In this document: positions 27,694 through 36,585 of the stretch, one piece after another
How positions within the stretch are numbered: position 1 is the first letter of the stretch
How the letters are laid out: every line of letters begins with the position of its first letter
Assembly: GCF_000775995.1 (NCBI RefSeq)
Contig: NZ_CP009227.1
Coordinates: 1,966,296-2,030,295 of the forward strand
Reading direction: 5' to 3'
DNA: 64,000 bases
Source of the DNA: Treponema sp. OMZ 838
Lineage (GTDB): Bacteria > Spirochaetota > Spirochaetia > Treponematales > Treponemataceae
Position numbers and translations under genes: made by a program
The notes under the pieces: model-generated
Databases searched by the model: none
The model's input: the letters and a program-made list of their open reading frames with translations, nothing else
Told to the model about the DNA's origin: nothing

Positions 27694-29436
27694 TTACTTC
27701 TTCTTCAAATACTTCACGCTGTCGAGGGCGACGGCGGCGATGATGATAAAGCCTTTAAACACGAACTGTAAGTTGGTGTCGATGCCAAGGAAGGTTAGGC
27801 AGTACGTTAAACCGGTAAAGATGATAACGCCGAGCACCGCGCCTTCCAGCTTGCCGATACCGCCGTTAAACGAAATACCGCCGACTACGCAGGCCGCAAT
27901 CGCGTCCAGCTCATACCCCTGTCCGGTACCTGCGCTCGCATTCGCCTTAAACGCCTCGAAGAAAGCTCCGAAGCCGTAGAAAATCCCCGCCATAATAAAC
28001 ACGCTCATCGTTACTTTGAATACGCTAATACCGCTCACGCTTGCGGCTTCGGCATTGCCGCCGACCGCGTACATATTCTTGCCGAGTACGGTCTTATTCC
28101 AGATAAACCACGCAATCGCAATCGCGATAACCGCAGGGATAATCAGCTTGGGGAAGGTTACCAATTCGCCGCCTACAACGCCGAGCACCCACCGGCCGCC
28201 GAAAAAGTCCTTAATACCGGCGTCGATGGAACCGACCGGCGTACCGCTCGTCCCGAAGAACAAGAGACCGTAGATAATCAGCTGAGTCGCGAGCGTCGAA
28301 ATAAAGGGGTGAATTTTCAGCCACGCTGAAAAGAAGCCTGCAAAAGCGCTGAATATCACACAGAGGATGATGGAAATTCCAAGCGAAAGCACTACCCGTA
28401 CCGGCATCGCCAGCGCGGTAAAATCCCACGGCCCCATACCGAAGAATGTTACGATATTCGTTCCCGGATGGAGAATTAAGCCGGTAACCACCGCGCCCAT
28501 CGCGACCATACGGCCGACACTCAAGTCCGTACCGGCAAGCAGGATAAGCCCCGCAACGCCCAGCGCGTAGAACATACGCACCGAAGATTGCTCCAAAATC
28601 GTCAGGATATTGGAAATTGTCAATAAATTTCCGCTTCCCGACAGCGGAGCAACGATAATACACACCACAAAGAAGATTGCAATCGCAATGTACAATCCGT
28701 TTGCCAAAAAGAACTGCGCGGGGGTAAACTTATAAGCGTAATCTTTTAAGCCGAGTTTAAAATCCTCGGCAAAATTGGTTTTACTGTTGCGCAAATGGAT
28801 ATTTTTCTGTACCCGATCGACATACACCTGATGTTTTGCCGTTTTACACTTTCCGAGCGCTGCCTCATACTGATTTTTCGCATCGAAAAGCGCGGACTTA
28901 AACGCATTGTGTGCAGCGGTCAGTTCCTGCTGTACTTCCCGCCGTTCTTCCTCGGAGTTTTTCCCTGCAAAAGCGGCGGTAATCTCTTGCTTCTTTTTCT
29001 CCGCCGCCTCCGTAATGCTCTGTACCTTCTCCGCGTATTCCTGCTTATACCGCGCCGCCTTTGCATTTTCATTCTTTTTTACTTCCTGCTCAAAAGCGTC
29101 GGAAAGCGCATTCACCCGCTGTATCGCTTTATGCGTCAGTTCTTTTTCTTCATCCTTATACCGCGCCGCAACGGTCTTAGCCTCTTCAATCTGCTTGCGA
29201 TACGCTGCAATCCGGGTGTTTTTTTCCTCGGCGCTTATCAATTTATTTTTGCGTACGGCGGCAATCTCCTGCGCCAGTGCGGAAACTTTGTTCACTCCGT
29301 TTTTTCGCAATGCATCAAGCCGCTCCGTATACTCGGCAAGAACGGCATCCTCATCCAAGAGCTTTGCCGTATCCGCCTGCGTAATTTGTTCCTGCGAGAA
29401 CGTGTACTGTGTACTATTTTCGGGTGTATCTTTCAT
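27694..29436 (-). CDS. mglC: Galactose/glucose ABC transporter permease MglC with long N-terminal extension
   Basis: 580 residues, whereas MglC is usually near 335. Residues about 240-580 are a standard BPD_transp_2 permease with eight to ten membrane helices and the motifs AGTDLSVGRMVAMGAVV, FIWNKTVLGKNMYAVGGN and AIAACVVGGISFNGG. Residues 1 to about 240 are hydrophilic, highly charged and predicted coiled coil (runs of Glu, Lys, Ala and Gln), ending with DFKLGLKDYAYKFTP before the first helix. The frame is continuous and the start has GGAGG, so the extension is part of the gene. It would project into the cytoplasm. It follows mglA after 57 bases. Confidence 0.93.
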   Translation of the reverse strand: MKDTPENSTQYTFSQEQITQADTAKLLDEDAVLAEYTERLDALRKNGVNKVSALAQEIAAVRKNKLISAEEKNTRIAAYRKQIEEAKTVAARYKDEEKELTHKAIQRVNALSDAFEQEVKKNENAKAARYKQEYAEKVQSITEAAEKKKQEITAAFAGKNSEEERREVQQELTAAHNAFKSALFDAKNQYEAALGKCKTAKHQVYVDRVQKNIHLRNSKTNFAEDFKLGLKDYAYKFTPAQFFLANGLYIAIAIFFVVCIIVAPLSGSGNLLTISNILTILEQSSVRMFYALGVAGLILLAGTDLSVGRMVAMGAVVTGLILHPGTNIVTFFGMGPWDFTALAMPVRVVLSLGISIILCVIFSAFAGFFSAWLKIHPFISTLATQLIIYGLLFFGTSGTPVGSIDAGIKDFFGGRWVLGVVGGELVTFPKLIIPAVIAIAIAWFIWNKTVLGKNMYAVGGNAEAASVSGISVFKVTMSVFIMAGIFYGFGAFFEAFKANASAGTGQGYELDAIAACVVGGISFNGGIGKLEGAVLGVIIFTGLTYCLTFLGIDTNLQFVFKGFIIIAAVALDSVKYLKKK

Positions 29437-29493
29437 CCTATCCTCCGGTAAATTTCCGTGTTCAATTATATTTAATGATTTTCAGCTGTCCAA

Positions 29494-30987
29494 TTATAAG
29501 TACCGAGCGGAAAGCCGCAGCAGCGCTTCCTGATCGGTGGTAGCGGTATCGACAATACCGGCAAGGCGGTAGTTCGACATAACGGCAATGCGGTTGGTAA
29601 TGCCTAAAATTTCCGGCATCTCACTCGAAACAACGATAATCGTCTTTCCCGCTTTCGCCATATTGATAATAAGCTGATAAATTTCGTACTTCGCCCCGAC
29701 GTCGATACCGCGGGTCGGTTCATCCAGCAAAAGAATGTCGGGCTGGCGTTCAAGCCATTTGCCGATAATCACCTTCTGCTGATTCCCTCCGCTCAACGCG
29801 CTAATCAGCTCATCCGCAGAAACACACTTTGTGTGCATCGTCTTTATTTCACGGTCGGCAGCCTCCTGCATTTTGCGGTTTGACAGCACGCCGAATGTTT
29901 TATAGGTTTCAATGTTCGCAATAACGGTATTAAATTTAATGGTAGCTTTACCGAACATCCCGTTGAACTTCCGCTCCTCGGTTACCAGCGCAAAGTTATA
30001 GTCCATTGCATCCTTCGCATTGGAAAAATGGAGCTTCTTACCGTCCAAGAGCATCTCGCCCGATGCAATAGTGCGAAGACCGAAGATGCTTTCTAAAAGC
30101 TCGCTCCGCCCCGCGCCGACCAGCCCGTACAGCCCGAAAATTTCTCCCTTTTTTACCGTAAAAGAAATATCCTTTAGCTGAGGTTCATAGCGGGTTGTAA
30201 TATTCCGCACCTCAAAATAATCCTCCCCAACCTCATTATCCACATCGGGGAAGCGCTTTTCCAACGAACGTCCGACCATCGCCGAAATCAATTCATTCAT
30301 ATTCGTGTCATTGATATTCTTTGCCAGCGTCAGCCGTCCGTCGCGCAGTACCGCCACCTCGCTGCATATCTGAAAAATCTCATCCATTTTATGAGAGATA
30401 TATACAAACGATACGCCCTTCTTGCTTAACGACCGTACAATAGAAAACAGTTTAATAACTTCCGGTTCCGTCAAAGAAGACGTCGGCTCATCCAGCACGA
30501 TAACCTTCGCGTTATACGAAACAGCCTTCGCAATCTCTACCATCTGCCGCTGCGAAACGGACATCGTACGCATAATCGTGCGTGCATTCACATTCATTTT
30601 AAGAGACGCAAACAGCGCATCCGCATCCTTTTGCATCTTCACTTCATTCACCGCACCGAACCGCACAGGATACCTTCCTAAAAAGAGATTATCCATCACA
30701 GTACGGTCAAGGCATTGGTTCAGCTCTTGATGCACCATCGCCACACCGTTTTCCAGCGCATCCTTGGGAGACTTAAAATCGATCAATTTATTCTCAAGGA
30801 AAAAGCGTCCTTCGTCCTTCGCATAAATCCCAAACAGACACTTCATCATCGTCGATTTTCCGGCGCCGTTTTCACCCATCAGTCCGACAACCGCCCCTCT
30901 TTTCACCGTCAAACTGATATTTTCCAATACTTTGTTTTTAGCAAAAGACTTTGAAAGATTTTTAATTTCAAGTACCGTGTCTTCCAT
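29494..30987 (-). CDS. mglA: Galactose/glucose ABC transporter ATP-binding protein MglA
   Basis: 497 residues with two fused ABC domains, as in RbsA/MglA. The first has GENGAGKST, VSQRQMVEIAKAV and VIVLDEPTSSL. The second has GLVGAGRSELLES, ALSGGNQQKVIIGKWL and ILLLDEPTRGIDVGAK. The second Walker A is degenerate, as is usual in the family. It powers sugar uptake together with MglC and the binding lipoprotein MglB. A 300-base gap with hairpins separates it from mglB, which would allow more binding protein than transporter to be made. Confidence 0.95.
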   Translation of the reverse strand: MEDTVLEIKNLSKSFAKNKVLENISLTVKRGAVVGLMGENGAGKSTMMKCLFGIYAKDEGRFFLENKLIDFKSPKDALENGVAMVHQELNQCLDRTVMDNLFLGRYPVRFGAVNEVKMQKDADALFASLKMNVNARTIMRTMSVSQRQMVEIAKAVSYNAKVIVLDEPTSSLTEPEVIKLFSIVRSLSKKGVSFVYISHKMDEIFQICSEVAVLRDGRLTLAKNINDTNMNELISAMVGRSLEKRFPDVDNEVGEDYFEVRNITTRYEPQLKDISFTVKKGEIFGLYGLVGAGRSELLESIFGLRTIASGEMLLDGKKLHFSNAKDAMDYNFALVTEERKFNGMFGKATIKFNTVIANIETYKTFGVLSNRKMQEAADREIKTMHTKCVSADELISALSGGNQQKVIIGKWLERQPDILLLDEPTRGIDVGAKYEIYQLIINMAKAGKTIIVVSSEMPEILGITNRIAVMSNYRLAGIVDTATTDQEALLRLSARYL

Positions 30988-31100
30988 AGCTATTCCTTAC
31001 ATGGTTTTTTTCGGTTTCGGAGCGCGAAGCCCCTCTGTAGTGCATTCAACAACTTTTTTCTTCTTTATATATTAATTTTTACTATTATTTTGGGCGTTCC

Positions 31101-31276
31101 CTACTTCAAACGGCAAACGCGGCCTGCCGTTTGAAGTAGGTCGGGCTATCCGCTTGTATCTTTTTAGCGCTTCTGCAAAATCCTGCAGCGCTTCTCCTCG
31201 CGTCGAAGGCTGCCGTTGCAATACACCGGCGCTAAAAAGGATACCGCTTCTATCCCTAACACTGACAGGATGTCAG
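31101..31276 (-). repeat. Hairpin cluster in the mglB-mglA gap
   Basis: The gap 30988-31287 contains no gene. On the transcribed strand the order after mglB is: a 6-bp hairpin with 3-base loop (31262-31276), 12 bases past the stop; a long stem pairing 31229-31244 with 31156-31170 (one bulge) enclosing a short CTGCA/TGCAG hairpin; and a perfect 15-bp stem (31101-31115 with 31125-31139) with a 9-base loop. Such structures between a binding-protein gene and its permease genes often stabilise the upstream message or cause partial termination. Here that is inference. Confidence 0.85.
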
Positions 31277-31287
31277 GAGTTTCCTAT

Positions 31288-32523
<1,236 letters not shown>

Positions 32524-32622
32524 TCATGCTTAACAGTGGCCCCGTTTTTGGGAAGCCAAAGCTAAGCCTCCGTATCTAACAGTTTTACCATTATTTACGG
32601 CTCACTGCCAGTACAATTCCGT

Positions 32623-32651
32623 ATTATACTATATAAGTGCAAAATTTTCAA
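32623..32651 (-). promoter_or_regulatory. Promoter of the mglBAC operon
   Basis: On the minus strand, TTGAAA (32646-32651) and a perfect TATAAT (32623-32628) are separated by 17 bases. The leader to the mglB start is about 115 bases and can form a GC-rich stem around 32538-32560. The 32500-32836 gap holds this promoter, the valS promoter and about 110 bases of AT-rich sequence in which I see nothing else. Confidence 0.75.
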
Positions 32652-32767
32652 AATATTTTTTTATTTTTAATAGCACAATATGCAAAGCGAATGCATTGGA
32701 AACCGAATTTTAATGAAACAGGATGAATTGATTAGCTGCTTGCCCGCACACAACTTACCGCATACCC

Positions 32768-32796
32768 TTGAACGATAACCGAAAAATAACTAAAAT
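32768..32796 (+). promoter_or_regulatory. Promoter of valS
   Basis: TTGAAC at 32768-32773 and TAAAAT at 32791-32796 with 17-base spacing, facing valS. The leader is about 34 bases. No T-box-like structure is visible in so short a leader. Confidence 0.6.
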
Positions 32797-32836
32797 ACCT
32801 ACTTATTGTAGAAAAATGAAGCAGGAGGGTGGCGTC

Positions 32837-35539
32837 ATGGAAGACATATTGCACACGATAGAATTGGAAAAAGCATATAATCCTAAGGATTTTGAGGATA
32901 GAATCTATGCGGATTGGGAGAAGCAGGGCTGTTTTAAGCCGGTTAAAAAGACTGACGGTACCGGTAGATATGTCGTTGCCATTCCTCCCCCCAATGTAAC
33001 CGGCGTTCTCCACATGGGACACGGTTTAAACAACGTGCTGCAGGATGTCGTTGTCCGCTATCACCGCATGAAGGGCGATGAAACGCTCTGGATACCCGGT
33101 ACCGACCATGCCGGTATCGCAACGCAAAATGTGGTTGAACGCCAGCTGAAAGCGGAAGGCAAAACACGGCACGACCTCGGACGGGAAGCCTTCCTCAAAC
33201 GTACGTGGGAGGTCAAAGAAAAGCACCACTCGATTATCACCAACCAGCTGCGTAAAATCGGCGCTTCCGTCGATTGGTCTCGGGAACGGTTTACGATGGA
33301 CGAAGGGCTTTCCTATGCCGTCCGCACCGTATTCGTTACCCTCTATGAACGCGGGCTTATCTACCGCGGCAACTATCTGGTTAACTGGTGCCCTTCCTGC
33401 GGTACTGCGCTTGCCGATGATGAAGTTGACCATGAGGAGACCAAAGGGGGAATGTATCATATTTTATATCCCCTTGCCGATGAAAACGGTGCTCCTTCTG
33501 CGTCGGAATATATCGAAATAGCGACGACCCGTCCCGAAACGCTTTTGGGCGATACCGCCGTTGCCGTACACCCTGACGATCCCCGCTATACTCATTTAAT
33601 AGGAAAGAAACTCGTGCTTCCCCTGACCGGCCGCTGTATCCCGATTGTTGCAGACAGCTATGTCGATAAGGAATTCGGGACGGGCGCCGTAAAAATAACC
33701 CCTGCCCACGACCCCAATGACTGGGAAGTCGGCAAGCGGCACAATCTCGAAGTTATCAATATATTAAACCCTGACGGTACGCTCAATGCGGCGGTACCCG
33801 AAAAATACCGCGGCATGACGGTGAAAGCCGCCCGTGAAGCGGTTATCGCCGATTTGGAGGCGATGGGCTTATTTAAAGAGAAAGAAAACATTAAACATGC
33901 CGTAGGGCATTGCTACCGCTGTCACAGCGTTGTAGAGCCGTATCTTTCGGAGCAATGGTTTGTCAAAATGAAGCCGCTTGCAGATAAAGCGCTTGCCGCG
34001 TGGAAAAAAGGCGAACTCGTGTTCTATCCGCAAAAATGGGAGAATACCTACAGTCATTGGATGGAAAATATCCGCGATTGGTGTATTTCGCGGCAGCTGT
34101 GGTGGGGGCACCGAATTCCGGTGTGGTATTGTAAAGACTGCGGTAAGATGACCGTTTCGGTAGAAGATGTAACCGAATGTCCCCACTGTAAGAGCGCCGC
34201 TCTCAAGCAGGATAGCGATGTGCTCGACACGTGGTTTTCAAGCTGGTTGTGGCCGTTCTCGACGCTCGGCTGGCCTGAAAAAACCGAAGATTTGCAGCGC
34301 TATTACCCGACCTCTGCCGTTATCACCGCGCATGATATTATCTTTTTCTGGGTTGCCCGTATGATTATGGCGGCGCTTGAATTTACCGGTACCGTTCCAT
34401 TCCGAGATGTTTATCTGCATGACTTAGTGCGCGATAAACAAGGACGCAAGATGTCCAAATCGCTCGGTAACGGTATTGATCCGCTGAATATTATCGACGA
34501 GTACGGAGCCGATGCTCTTAAATTTACGCTCACCTTTATGTGCACGCAGGGGCAGGATATTCTTATCGATAACGAATCCTTTAAACTCGGCTCCCGCTTT
34601 GCCAATAAAATCTGGAATGCTTCGCGCTATATCTTAGGAAACCTCGAAGGGCGACGCATTGTTCCCGTTTCCGCCTCTGAATTAACCGAGCTTGACCGAT
34701 GGATTTACCATACCCTCAACGAAACGGTTAAAAATGTGCGGGCAGCCTTTGAAGGGTACCGCTATAACGAGGTAGGGCATGGCATTTATGAATTCTTCTG
34801 GAATAATTTTTGTGACTGGTATGTTGAAGGGACAAAGCTTTCCTATAAGAGCGGAGATGATGCGGAAAAAGACCGGATAACCTCGGTACTGCTTGCCGTT
34901 TTGGAAGAATCGCTCCGGCTGCTGCACCCCGTGCTTCCTTTCGTTACCGAAGAAATTTACCGCAAACTCCCCGAACACTGTGCTGCCGGAGCTTCACACC
35001 GTGCAGAGGCGCTGATAACCGCCGATTATCCCGTCTATTGTGAAGAACGCATCGATACGGTAGCTGCTGCGCGCTTTACTGCGCTGCAAAATATCGTGCG
35101 GCTTATTCGTGCGCTCCGGGCGGAATGCGGTATCGATCCTCAGCTCAAACTGCATATCGCGCTCTATATCGAAGCAGGTTCTCCCGCGGCCGCTGCGTTT
35201 GAGAATATCGATTTAATTAAGCTATTGGCGGGACTCGCGGATATCGCGTTTATCGAAACCCCTGCCGCTAAGCCTGCAAATTCTATCGGGACGGTAGGCG
35301 CCGGCTTTGAAGCCTTTATCATTACCGGAACCGAGGTAGACCGCAGTCAATTGGCTGCGCGTTTTACAAAAGAGCTCGAAAAAGAAAAACAGGCAGTGTC
35401 CCGTTTAACGGCAAAGCTTTCGAATGCAAATTTTACGGATCATGCTCCGGCTGAGGTTGTCGAAGGGGAAAGAGAAAAGCTGCGCCAAGCGGAACGGCTG
35501 ATTGAAAAGTTCACGCTGTATTTGCACGATCTCGTATAG
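32837..35539 (+). CDS. valS: Valyl-tRNA synthetase
   Basis: 900 residues from the ATG at 32837 (GGAGG at 32824-32828). The class I signatures are PPPNVTGVLHMGHGLN (HIGH) and GRKMSKSLGNGIDP (KMSKS). The editing domain contains TTRPETLLGDTAVAVHP, and a Cys4 zinc site is formed by WYCKDCG and CPHC. The C-terminal coiled-coil arm (KELEKEKQAVSRLTAKLSN) is typical of ValRS. The 69 bases upstream that stay in frame contain the promoter and are not coding. Confidence 0.98.
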   Translation: MEDILHTIELEKAYNPKDFEDRIYADWEKQGCFKPVKKTDGTGRYVVAIPPPNVTGVLHMGHGLNNVLQDVVVRYHRMKGDETLWIPGTDHAGIATQNVVERQLKAEGKTRHDLGREAFLKRTWEVKEKHHSIITNQLRKIGASVDWSRERFTMDEGLSYAVRTVFVTLYERGLIYRGNYLVNWCPSCGTALADDEVDHEETKGGMYHILYPLADENGAPSASEYIEIATTRPETLLGDTAVAVHPDDPRYTHLIGKKLVLPLTGRCIPIVADSYVDKEFGTGAVKITPAHDPNDWEVGKRHNLEVINILNPDGTLNAAVPEKYRGMTVKAAREAVIADLEAMGLFKEKENIKHAVGHCYRCHSVVEPYLSEQWFVKMKPLADKALAAWKKGELVFYPQKWENTYSHWMENIRDWCISRQLWWGHRIPVWYCKDCGKMTVSVEDVTECPHCKSAALKQDSDVLDTWFSSWLWPFSTLGWPEKTEDLQRYYPTSAVITAHDIIFFWVARMIMAALEFTGTVPFRDVYLHDLVRDKQGRKMSKSLGNGIDPLNIIDEYGADALKFTLTFMCTQGQDILIDNESFKLGSRFANKIWNASRYILGNLEGRRIVPVSASELTELDRWIYHTLNETVKNVRAAFEGYRYNEVGHGIYEFFWNNFCDWYVEGTKLSYKSGDDAEKDRITSVLLAVLEESLRLLHPVLPFVTEEIYRKLPEHCAAGASHRAEALITADYPVYCEERIDTVAAARFTALQNIVRLIRALRAECGIDPQLKLHIALYIEAGSPAAAAFENIDLIKLLAGLADIAFIETPAAKPANSIGTVGAGFEAFIITGTEVDRSQLAARFTKELEKEKQAVSRLTAKLSNANFTDHAPAEVVEGEREKLRQAERLIEKFTLYLHDLV

Positions 35540-35563
35540 TGCGGAAAAAAAGAGGATAAGAAG

Positions 35564-36148
35564 ATGGAACAACACGAAGTAGCACTATTAAAAGGGATGT
35601 ATCTTGCCCCTTATATTCACTTGGCGACCAGTTTACGGGGAAAAGCCCGCCATGCAGGCGGTAATATGTTTCGACATCAAATCGATACAATGGGTACGCT
35701 TATCGATTATGGCTATATCGACAGCATTTTGCTGAAAGCCTCAATCGTTCATGATGTATTGGAAGATGTGCCGGATTTTAATGTGAATGAATTGTTATCG
35801 ATCGATTCGGAATCTTCCGCCGTCTATGAATTGGTTATGGAAGTTACCCGTCGTCCGGGGCAGTCAAAACCTGAATATTTGGAGCATATTATCAGGCATG
35901 GATCACAACGGGCAAAGGTTCTCAAGTGTGCCGACCGAATCAGTAATATGATCAGTTTGGGCTTTGTAAACGATCCTGAATTTATTAAACGGTATTGTAA
36001 TGAAACTGAAGTGTATGTATTTCCGATTGCGCTGGAAGTAAATTTTGATATGTATAATGAATTGCTGTATCTGGTGCAGTCCCGTCTGCAATACCTTGCT
36101 GATTTTGAATTTCTGCATCAACACCGCAAAGACTCTGCTTCTGTTTAA
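35564..36148 (+). CDS. Small HD-domain protein, likely (p)ppGpp hydrolase (SAH type)
   Basis: 194 residues. All residues expected for a SpoT/MESH1-type hydrolase are visible: H38, the H63-D64 pair, E67-D68 (HDVLED), and D124 with N128 (KCADRISNM). The spacing also fits. There is no synthetase, TGS or ACT domain, so this is a stand-alone hydrolase by length. It would turn ppGpp into GDP and pyrophosphate. It lies 24 bases after valS and is closed by an intrinsic terminator. Another HD-type phosphohydrolase activity cannot be excluded. Confidence 0.75.
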   Translation: MEQHEVALLKGMYLAPYIHLATSLRGKARHAGGNMFRHQIDTMGTLIDYGYIDSILLKASIVHDVLEDVPDFNVNELLSIDSESSAVYELVMEVTRRPGQSKPEYLEHIIRHGSQRAKVLKCADRISNMISLGFVNDPEFIKRYCNETEVYVFPIALEVNFDMYNELLYLVQSRLQYLADFEFLHQHRKDSASV

Positions 36149-36153
36149 TAGAT

Positions 36154-36187
36154 AGGAGGCTGCCGTTTTCAGCAGCCCCTTTTTTTA
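36154..36187 (+). terminator. Intrinsic terminator after the HD-domain gene
   Basis: GGCTGC at 36158-36163 pairs with GCAGCC at 36172-36177 across an 8-base loop, with extra AGG/CCT pairing outside. A run of T residues follows from 36180. It begins six bases past the stop codon. Confidence 0.85.
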
Positions 36188-36197
36188 TTTCGATCAC

Positions 36198-36452
36198 TTA
36201 TTCGTCGAAGTCGTCTTCAAAACCGTCATCATCGTCATAGGTATCATCAAAATCGTCATCGTCAAAATCATCATCGAAGTCGTCGTCAAAATCGTCATCG
36301 AAATCATCATCAAAGTCGTCGTCGCTAAAATCATCGTCAAAATCATCATTGCCGAAATCATCGTCAAAGTCGTCATCAAAATCATCGTCGTCATCAAAAG
36401 GAGCGGCCGATAAAAAACGATTTCCGAAAAAGAAAGAAACTTTGTTACTCAT
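36198..36452 (-). CDS. Small Asp/Phe repeat protein (FDDD repeats)
   Basis: 84 residues. A 19-residue start (MSNKVSFFFGNRFLSAAPF) is followed by about 60 residues made almost only of Asp and Phe in FDDD and DDDF units, with a few Gly, Asn, Ser and Tyr, ending DGFEDDFDE. The net charge would be about -45. I do not recognise a family. It has a near-consensus promoter of its own (36535-36563) and a leader hairpin, which argues that it is expressed. The Shine-Dalgarno is poor (GGATGG). The DNA is a degenerate tandem repeat with a period of about 12-15 bases, so copy-number change is possible. Calcium or cation binding, or phase separation, are guesses only. Confidence 0.65.
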   Translation of the reverse strand: MSNKVSFFFGNRFLSAAPFDDDDDFDDDFDDDFGNDDFDDDFSDDDFDDDFDDDFDDDFDDDFDDDDFDDTYDDDDGFEDDFDE

Positions 36453-36534
36453 AGTGAACCATCCATTGTATTTTGGAATATCTTATAAAATCGTCTTAGA
36501 GGAAAGACGCTGCCGTTAGGTAAACAGCAAATGC

Positions 36535-36563
36535 ATAATAATAAGAGTATACTACTCTGTCAA
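36535..36563 (-). promoter_or_regulatory. Strong promoter of the FDDD repeat gene
   Basis: On the minus strand, a perfect TTGACA (36558-36563) and TATTAT (36535-36540) are 17 bases apart. The leader of about 75 bases has a 6-bp hairpin at 36492-36497/36504-36509. The promoter sits just after the stop of the upstream 551-residue gene, so the small gene need not depend on that operon. Confidence 0.75.
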
Positions 36564-36585
36564 CCGGTTTTAGATTCAATGTATA

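Noticed and set aside
36194-36397. Alternative minus-strand frame rich in Met and Thr across the Asp/Phe repeat
   Set aside because: It is a shifted reading of the same repeat with no promoter-proximal start. The FDDD frame begins nearer the promoter and has a non-repeat N-terminus.
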